Below, in pieces: positions 57,171 through 64,000 of a DNA stretch of 64,000 nucleotides; positions within the stretch are counted from its first letter, which is position 1; each line of letters starts with the position of its first letter. The stretch comes from Multifurca ochricompacta. Taxonomy: Eukaryota; Basidiomycota; Agaricomycetes; Russulales; Russulaceae. The stretch is taken from positions 62,001 through 126,000 of the forward strand of contig WTXG01000060.1 of the NCBI GenBank assembly GCA_022496185.1. Direction: 5' to 3'. Below the pieces are notes generated by a model. That model had not been told where the DNA came from and made no database searches. It saw only the letters and a list, made by a program, of their open reading frames with translations. Made by a program: the position numbers and the translations under genes.

Positions 57171-58018
57171 GCGTTCTGATTGGCCGTCCGTTTGTGGGTG
57201 AAAAGCGGTGCTAATATTTTGCGATATAGAGAGTAACGCGCAGAGTTTTGAGGTAAACTTAGAAGTGAAGGGGGGTCGCGATCGGATATGACGCGTTTTG
57301 GGGTGCCAAAGAGGGGGAACAGATGTTTGAAGTATAGAGAGGCAACTTCAGTCCCAGTGATTGTCGTTGAGCATGGGATGAACTTGGCAGACTTGGAGCA
57401 CCCCTGATCAACAATGGTCAGGATAGCATTGTGCCCCTGCGACACGGGGAGGTCGGTGATGAGATCGAGGGAGATATATTGAAAGGGTCCATCGGAAGCG
57501 GGAGTGTCGAAAGAGAATAAGGGGACATCAGTCTTGCGGCGGGGCTTTGACGCTTGACATTCGTGACACCCCTTGACATAGTCAGTCACGAATTGTTGCA
57601 GGTTTGGGCCAGCATAGAATTCAGAGACTAGATCCCACGTATTCCGTCGTCCAGGGTGACCAGCGAGGGGGTGATCGTGGAATTGCTTGACGATCTCGCG
57701 ATAGGAATCTGGGTCTTCTTGAAGTTGAATTACTGCGAGCGACCAGTTTTCATTTGGGAGGAGAATTTCTTGGTCGTTATCTCTTCTGCCATCATCGTAA
57801 TCCGGCCGGCGGGATAATAAATCTGCGATTATATTGTGTTTACCTTGAATAGGTTTTATTACGAAGTTATATTCCATAAGATCGAGATGCCATCGGGCCT
57901 GTCGTCTATTAAGTTTTTGAGGTTTTCGGAAATATTGTAAGTTATGATGATCTGAGAAAACGGTTATTTTATGAGGAGACCCATTAAGTATTGTCGCCAT
58001 TCTTGTAAAGGAAGCCAA
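57167..58018 (-). pseudogene. Gypsy RNase H end and integrase N-terminus/core
   Basis: PHKITVFSDHHNLQYFRKPQ (RNase H end), HDHPLAGHPGRRNTWDLVSE ... CHECQASK (HHCC zinc finger), and integrase-core residues in YISLDLITDLPVSQG and VISDRDPP. The frame leaves the core near 57240, so the catalytic DDE domain is split. Confidence 0.88.
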
Positions 58019-59181
58019 ATCGCGAATAACTCCCTGTCGTAGATATCCCAGTTGCGTTGTGTTTGATCGAGAGACTTAGAGAGGAATGCAACCGGATGTA
58101 GTCGTCCTACGTCATCTTGCTGTGATAGCTCGGCCCCTATCGCGTATCCTGAGGCATCGGTTGTGACAAAGAAGGGGAGATCGAGACGGGGTTGTCGAAG
58201 GACGGGTGCACTACTAAACGCCTTCTTTAGGTTTTGGAAGGCATTTCTTCCTTGTCGGTCCATGCCCATGGGACTAGAAGCTTTGTGAGGTTAATGAGTG
58301 GTCGGGCGAGTTGTGAATAGCCTTTGATGAAGCGGCGATAATAGTTTCCAAATCCTAGATAGCTGCGAACTTGTTTTACTGTCGTAGGGGTCGGCCAATC
58401 CATGAGCCCATTTACTTTTGCTGGATCCATACGGATAACACCATGTTCAAGGACAACGCCCAGATAATCGACTTTCGTGGTATGGAAGATGCATTTTGAC
58501 GGTTTTAGGTAGAGATCGTTATCTGAGAGGATCTGTAGAACGCGGGTGACGCATTTTTGGTGGAAAGAGATATCGTTTGAGGTAGCAATGAGGATGTCAT
58601 CCATATATATCACAAGCCATCCTTCGTCGAGCTCCTTTCGAAAGATCGCGTTCATCATCGTTTGGAATGTTGCAGGGGAATTTGTCAGTCCGAAGTACAT
58701 TACCAGGGGTTCAAAAAGACCTTATTTGTTTTGAAAGCAGCTTTCCACTGATCGCCTTCTTTAATGCGAATGTTATTGTAACCCCATCTTATGTCGAATT
58801 TGGTGAATAGTGCAGCGTTTTGGACTTTTGCGATTAATTCATCGATGAGTGGTAACGATAGGTGTTGTGGAGGGTATGCTCGTTGAGCTTGCGATAGTCT
58901 TGTACCAGTCGAAGTTTACCTCCTTTTTCTTGACGAAGAAGAAGGGGGAGGGTAGCGTGATTTTGACTCACGAATGTATCCCTTGGCGAGGTGTTCATGG
59001 AGAAATTCTTCGAGTGCCAATTGCTCTTTTGGATTGAGGGGATATATTTTACAATCCAGACTGTTTGGCGCATCAGATTTAAGGTCGATCGCGTGATCCC
59101 ACTGGCGTGCATCTGGGAAGCGAAGGGCTTCGTCCTCTGAGAAGACTTTGGCGAAATGCTGGTATTGCGACGGTATGGCAA
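57964..59181 (-). pseudogene. Gypsy reverse transcriptase, frame-broken
   Basis: Blocks GGKLRLVQDYRKLNEHT (about 58890-58930), YFGLTNSPATFQTMMNAIF, catalytic YMDDILIATSND (about 58580-58615), KVDYLGVVLEHGVIRMDP, KQVRSYLGFGNYYRRFIKGY and FFVTTDASGYAIGAELSQQD (RNase H start, about 58130-58170). At least three frame changes (near 58240, 58700 and 58840). Confidence 0.88.
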
Positions 59182-59667
59182 GATCGGGGGGTGGCTGTTG
59201 TGCTGCGAGTTCTGTAGATGGGGATATGCGCATGATGAGTTCTTCGCCTGGTAGGAGTCCTAGAGAAGTAGCTGTGGTCCTGTGATGTCTTTGTCCCTGC
59301 GGGAGGATATGTACGGCTTCTCGGACGGATGCTTGGAGCCAATCGATGGTTGGTGTAGTTCGTGCAAGCCAGGGATAGCCTAGGATGAGATCCTCTTTAC
59401 CAAGATCGGCAACAAAGAAGTCAAGGAGGTGGACGGATGAACCAGTTTGAACTGTACAAGGAAGATAACGGGTGATTTGACCGGCGGCATTTGCAGATCC
59501 ATCGGCATTTGAGAGGGACTTTGGTATTTGTAGCGGGCAGGTAAGCAAGTTATGTGTGGAGATGAAATGTTTGTTGATGAAATTCTCGGTCGCGCCACTG
59601 TCAACGAGCGCGGAGACGGTCCCAATGGTAGAAAAGTTGGTTTGTATTGAAAGAGACTTCGGTACAA
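58916..59667 (-). pseudogene. Gypsy protease region
   Basis: Reads ALVDSGATENFINKHF around 59575-59620 (aspartic protease DSGAT), then DLGKEDLILGYPWLARTTPT, a Gypsy-type protease-to-RT linker. It changes frame near 59560 and again near 58930. Confidence 0.75.
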
Positions 59668-59703
59668 ATCGATCTATGATAGCCCTCAGGGTGGGACGAC
59701 CCC

Positions 59704-60564
59704 TCAGGCTGTTACAAAATCCGAATCAGCCGCGAGTAAGGTTTGGACCTGCTCTTCCTGTTCTTTTGTTAGTCCTTTAATCATAGCAACGATGGCAGCA
59801 ACGTCGGGTTGCGTTGGTGTATCCGCGGGTGCCTTCGAAACTCTCGGGGCTGTATTCTGAGTTGTAGGGACAATTACCTGGGAGTCAATTGTTGTTGCAG
59901 TTGCGACGCGAGGTTTCTTCTGAGGGCAATCACGAGATAGGTGTCCCTTCCGCATGCAGTAGAAACACAATCCTTCGCGTTTGCAGCGTTCTTTGTCATC
60001 GTCGGTAACTGCACGTCGAATGGTGTTAGCATCCGTAGTGTGGTCTTGTCGTGATTGCTGGTTTTGATTGTTTATAGGTCGGCGCCAGAACGGCTGGTCA
60101 TTAGTCGAATGTGCTGTCTTACTGCGGAGACCTTGGACAATGATGAAATTTCTTTGTTGAGTTTGTGCTGCCTTTTGCCATTGCTCCAGCGTCATCGGGG
60201 AGTGTTGTTCAACACATTTTTCTGCTAATTGACCCTGTAGCCCCCAAGCGAAGAGACGCATCGTACTAGGGTCGTCGGGGTGGAGGCCAGCTCGTTGAAT
60301 TAAGATGTTGAAGTTTGCTATGAACTCGTCAATGTGTCCATCCTTCATCCGTAGTTTCTGTACTGATTCATATGCTTGTTCTCTCATTGTGAAGTCAAAG
60401 AACGTATCGAGGAACTTTCTTTCGATGATTGCCCAAGCGTCAGTGTTCTGTGGAATGAGGCTGCTGTCAATCTTTGCTCGCTTAAGGAAATCGATCGAAT
60501 TATTATAGAAGGCCTGGACCTGAGGACCCTCTAGTTGCTGTAGGAAATAGAGGCTCCTTTTCAC
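59704..60564 (-). pseudogene. Gypsy gag C-terminal half with zinc knuckle
   Basis: Gag capsid-type blocks (LQQLEGPQVQAFYNNSIDFL, ESVQKLRMKDGHIDEFIANF, FAWGLQGQLAEKCVEQH) followed by a CCHC knuckle, CFYCMRKGHLSRDC (about 59920-59965), that binds RNA. It is separated by a frame change from the N-terminal half. Confidence 0.88.
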
Positions 60565-60593
60565 TTTATCGATGGCAACCTCGGACCGGTCGT

Positions 60594-61124
60594 TTAACTC
60601 GAGGAAAGAGTCAAAAGCCTTGAGGAAGTCTTTGGTTTTCGTACGATCTCTGTTGAATTAAGCGGGAACGACCCCTCCAGTCGCTCATACTTGGTTGTTG
60701 TTGGGGGTGCGGATTGTGGTACAGTTGGGGCTCTAGATATAGCGCGGGACGGTGATGTAAGAGGTTCTGGAAGTGGGTAGGCGCGGCAGTTACGCCAGTG
60801 AAAGCCGCGCATAAGAGGTGTTGACAGTGAGTCCCTGCGGTGGGTTAGATGGGAGGCCCATTTCTGGGCGGCGACCTTAATTGCCATCCAGGCATTGAAA
60901 TTTTCAAAGTAGGCGATCTCGAACCAGAGACCGTAGATCGTTTCTATCGGGATATTAACATTATCCAACTTCCAATAGTAACCACTCCAGGCTACATCTT
61001 CTTCATTGGCGGCGAGCCATCGGGAACCAGGTCGTTCTTCTTCCGGGATATTATCATGTGATCGGGGTCTTAGAGGGAAGGGAAGCTTAACAATTCCGCT
61101 ACCAGGTCCAACGGGAGTAGACAT
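60594..61124 (-). pseudogene. Gypsy gag N-terminal half
   Basis: Starts MSTPVGPGSGIVKLPFPLRP about 40 bp inside the right LTR, with WSGYYWKLDNVNIPIETIYG and NFNAWMAIKVAAQKWASH. A frame change near 60650 breaks the link to the capsid half. Confidence 0.7.
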
Positions 61125-61164
61125 TATCTATTCGTTCGGGGGGGTTCTATTAGTCTCGATCTAA

Positions 61165-61577
61165 TGTTACGGTTGACCCGCTTAGCGTATAGAGTTCGAT
61201 GTCAGATGATCAGTCTGACGTAGTTCGGGTGGTGAGACGACTGCTAAGCGTGCTAGGCGAAGCAGAGAAAAGATATGATATTCTGGAGGTTACAATTCTA
61301 GGGGAAACAAGAGATCGAGACTAGGGATATTATAAGAGAAAATGGGGGTTTAAATAGTACGAGAATTGGGCGAGGCTGACATGGGGAGCGAGGCTGACAT
61401 GAAGAGCGAGGCTGACATGAAGAGCGACCTATGGAATGTATTATTGGGTCTTAGATATAATGTGTAGGAGCGAGGCGGTTTATTATGATTAGGAACTAAA
61501 TGGAATTAAATGAGTGATGGTTTGATAATCTTTGTGGATCGTTTGATCTTAAGTCATGATGTCGTTAAGCCGTAACA
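61165..61577 (-). repeat. Gypsy LTR, right (5') copy
   Basis: 413 bp, TGTTACGGTTGACC to GCCGTAACA. Relative to the left LTR it lacks single bases in AAAAAT, AGGTAC, ATCGAG and TCGTTA, plus a few substitutions. Confidence 0.93.
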
Positions 61578-61785
61578 TGCAATTGTGAATGTTGGAATAG
61601 CAGCCAGCACGGATAAGATACCGGCCCGGACCAATAACACTTACATGCGTTTAATCATTTATAAGATAGTGTAAGGATGGCTCGGGCGTTGGACGCGAAA
61701 CCTCCGTCATCACCACTTCTGGCAGGACCCGTTTGCTCTCATTCTTCCATACTATACTGTCAATAAATTTTCTAACATTTGCCTG
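61578..61785. other. Right flank of the Gypsy nest
   Basis: Begins with the TGCAA duplication. The next bases (TTGTGAATG) match the interrupted older Gypsy for only about 20-30 bp before similarity is lost. No gene. Confidence 0.45.
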
Positions 61786-62318
61786 ACTTTAGTTTCGGAC
61801 AGACTCTGACACCGGTGCAAAGCGTGATTGATCTATGGTACAAGTAATTTTACTTAGCATATTACAGGATTGTGCGTGTTCCGGGCCGCCTGCCTATTCT
61901 TTTCCGTACACCCGGCTACCCGGTTTCTCCCTTACTCCCTTTTACTTATTCCACTTTCGTTCACCCCACATGGCTTCACCTCTGTTTATTTTCTAAAACA
62001 TTCCTTCAGCTAGGTCTCTCCACAAGTATATAAAGGTACATACAATGCTTGTAGTAGACCAGCCAGTGAACAAGCAACCTAGGAATCTCTCTCTCTCTCT
62101 CTTTTCTCTTCTTGTGTGCTAAAGAACCTCAACATTGTCCAGCGCAAGGTCAAACGGAACCAGCAAGCACGTATTTGCAAGTTCAAAAAGTACAACGACA
62201 TCTCTCCTTCGACATCAAAGTTATCCTGGGTTTCTTCCTTCCTCCTCTCTCCTCTGTCTCTCTCTCTCCTCTCGGGAAACACGCTTTGCCTCTTACTCAC
62301 CGCGGACCACGTCCGTAC
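61786..62318 (+). repeat. Probable 5' LTR of a third LTR retroelement
   Basis: Ends near CACGTCCGTACA, directly before AATTGGCTGCCCCAGTGAGG, which looks like an LTR end plus primer-binding site. It has a TATATAAAGG promoter (about 62027) and a CT run at 62089-62106. The left end is not defined; GACTTTAGTTTCGGACAGAC is shared with 26456. Confidence 0.45.
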
Positions 62319-62404
62319 AAATTGGCTGCCCCAGTGAGGCAAAGTTCTTAGTTTCCCCTTGACCACCCCTCCTCTTGCTCTTGAGTCACACCTGCGACTT
62401 GTCT

Positions 62405-64000
62405 ATGCACCAACAAAACATCATACCGCCCAGAATACCATCAACAAGAGTTACTAGAAAAGCTTTGACATCTTCTAGAGCTTCGGCAGTCTCGTCAGAA
62501 CAATCTAGATCCCCATCTCCTGCACAATCGACATCATCTGATAACACAGCTCGCCCCGATCTAGTTTCACCACCCTCCATCCTTCAAGCCACTTCAGAAG
62601 CGAGCATAGCCCCTAGCTATTCTGTTCCTTTCTCCGCCTTAGTCTCCAACGCAATCAATCAGCTTTCTTCGCCGATCTCCTCTAGTCCCACTCCATCTAC
62701 AGTCCCCACCTCCGCAGTCGCTTCTGCACTAGCTTCTAGGATCCCTAGCCCGTCGTTCCAAGAAACGCTTCCAGCCACCTCGACATTCCCCCTCCCATCC
62801 GACACTACGGCATTCAAGCTAAGGCCAGCCTCCTTCCTCGATTCACCCACTACCCCGTCAGGATTCGAACCATCCTCACCGCCATCACCCTTATTCAAAC
62901 GACGATCTTCGCTTCCAGTACAGCCCCCAGTCCCTTTCAATCAGAACACTACAGCACCGCCCCTTGCACAAACCATGTCATCGAAAATTGCTGTCCTCGG
63001 TCTTGCAGGAATGCCACCCCCTCGATCTAACAAGGCACCCTTCTTTGGCGACCAACCGGGTGACCACATCGAGAACTTCCTCAGAGAGTACGAAAACCTG
63101 GCTAGCGCGGCGGGACTCACAAATCAGCAAATGGTAGAACAAGTCCTCAGATATGTCCCACCTGAGCAAGGCGACCTCTGGCAGTTCTTAGACGGCTACA
63201 GTGTCAAGGACTGGGTTATTTTCAGAAAGTCTCTTGAGAAGGTCTACACTGAAGCATCCCTTAAAAATCGGTACTCCAAACAACGTCTTCGGGACTTAGT
63301 CAAATTATCTTCTAGAAAGCGAATGGCTGATGAAGGCGATGTCAGAACATATTACAAAAGGTTCCTACTGTTTGCTCAACCGCTGATCAGCTCACGCCGC
63401 CTCACCGATGAAGAACGCGACAATGCCTTCTGGAAGGGATTTCATCCAGACGACCGACGATGTTTGTATCACCGACTCATTAGCGACCACCCCCGACACC
63501 CCAAAGGAGAGCCCTTCAACTATGAAGATGTGCTTGAAGTAGCCTGCGCCGAATTCGCGAGTGGACAATTCAACGCATTCAGCTCTGAAGATGAATGGGA
63601 CACTACTCCTCCTGAAGACAACATCAAATCTGATCCAGTTCTCCAGCAGTGGTTCGGCCAAGAAGCACGAGACTTGAGGATGAATGACCGAGACCGCATC
63701 CCCTCCAATCATAGATCCCGAGACAACAGGCCACGACAGGAAGTCTACCGCGCCGCCGCAGAACGTTCGAATCAGGAGGATCGCCACCAGCCTTCGCGCA
63801 ACCAGGAGGACCAGGAGATCGAAGAGCTCTCAAAGAAGATCCATGCCCTATCCCCTAGCGATCCAGCCTACGCCGGGCTGTACTTACGATTCCAGCACCG
63901 ATACCCTGCCCTCGTCCAGTCACTCCCTAAGCCCAACTTCGGTCACCAATCCATGTTTTATCAAGCACCTGTGGCAACCCCTTCGTATCATCAAGCACCT
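62405..64000 (+). mobile_element. Gag polyprotein of an LTR retroelement, open to the window edge
   Basis: An uninterrupted frame from ATG 62405 to the end of the window (532 codons, incomplete). A Ser/Pro-rich N-terminus is followed by a capsid-like region: KAPFFGDQPGDHIENFLREY, EQVLRYVPPEQGDLWQFLDG, DWVIFRKSLEKVYTEASLKN, YYKRFLLFAQPLISSRRL and NAFWKGFHPDDRR, then a charged segment. This fits retrotransposon gag of a type common in basidiomycetes. Protease and RT would lie beyond the edge. Unlike the other elements here it has no frame break, so it may be young. An internal ATG at 62975 is an alternative start. Confidence 0.75.

Larger units (their letters stand above)
55887..61577 (-). mobile_element. 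Ty3/Gypsy chromovirus-type retrotransposon, near full length
   Basis: 5.7 kb, bounded by LTRs 55887-56303 and 61165-61577, both TGTTAC...GTAACA, and by a TGCAA target duplication (55882-55886 and 61578-61582). On the minus strand the order is gag, zinc knuckle, protease, RT, RNase H, integrase, chromodomain. Several frame breaks show it is inactive as read. The two LTRs differ by a few substitutions and about five one-base indels. Confidence 0.93.

Overview
The window is fungal nuclear DNA, almost certainly from an agaricomycete basidiomycete. The evidence is many 50-60 bp GT-AG introns inside P450 genes, a fungal-type FunK1 kinase, a hydrophobin-like secreted protein, and Copia, Gypsy and LINE retroelements of basidiomycete type. 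I saw no ribosomal RNA gene, CRISPR array or bacterial-style operon.

Host genes. The dominant feature is a dispersed family of seven closely related cytochrome P450 genes: A at 145-2229 (-), B at 7668-10471 (-), C at 11195-13294 (+), D at 36274-38357 (+), E at 42082-44164 (-), F at 45378-47459 (-) and G at 48826-50944 (-). A, B, C, E and G read through by hand without a lesion; C gives a complete 11-exon, 511-residue model. D and F carry one-base losses. Next to the last three lies a multi-membrane wax-synthase/MBOAT-type acyltransferase (51935-53341, -), and an alpha/beta hydrolase sits at 25021-26155 (-). Together they look like a tailoring-enzyme neighbourhood of a lipophilic secondary metabolite, but no core synthase is in view. 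Other host genes are a Cdc48/p97 cofactor with SEP and UBX domains (Shp1/p47, 3242-4695, +), the Smc5-Smc6 subunit Nse3 with a MAGE domain (4905-6692, +), a hydrophobin-like gene (29727-30197, +), a broken syntaxin-18/Ufe1 gene (30442-31600, -), a probable TPR fragment (34778-35626, -) and a FunK1 kinase (38728-41176, -) whose truncated duplicate lies behind P450 C.

Mobile elements. From 13957 to 24063 there is a nest: a LINE with a 14-bp target duplication, a solo LTR inside its ORF1, an LTR-like repeat, a Copia element (16444-23932) with 372-bp LTRs and TTTTC duplications, and inside its reverse transcriptase a 1.4-kb hAT-type MITE. That MITE carries a tRNA-like sequence and a tandem array apparently grown from a Copia LTR fragment. 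A second nest at 55072-61610 is a Gypsy element (55887-61577) inserted in an older Gypsy element. A perfect small hAT-type MITE lies at 47576-47900, a fold-back element at about 33208-33609, a Gypsy 3' fragment at 32735-33199, and an open gag frame of another LTR element runs off the right edge.

Caution. Several frame breaks, including ones in the housekeeping gene SHP1 and in P450s D and F, are single missing bases, mostly in short homopolymers. Either they are real decay or the assembly has residual indel errors; this should be settled before D, F, SHP1 or NSE3 are called pseudogenes.
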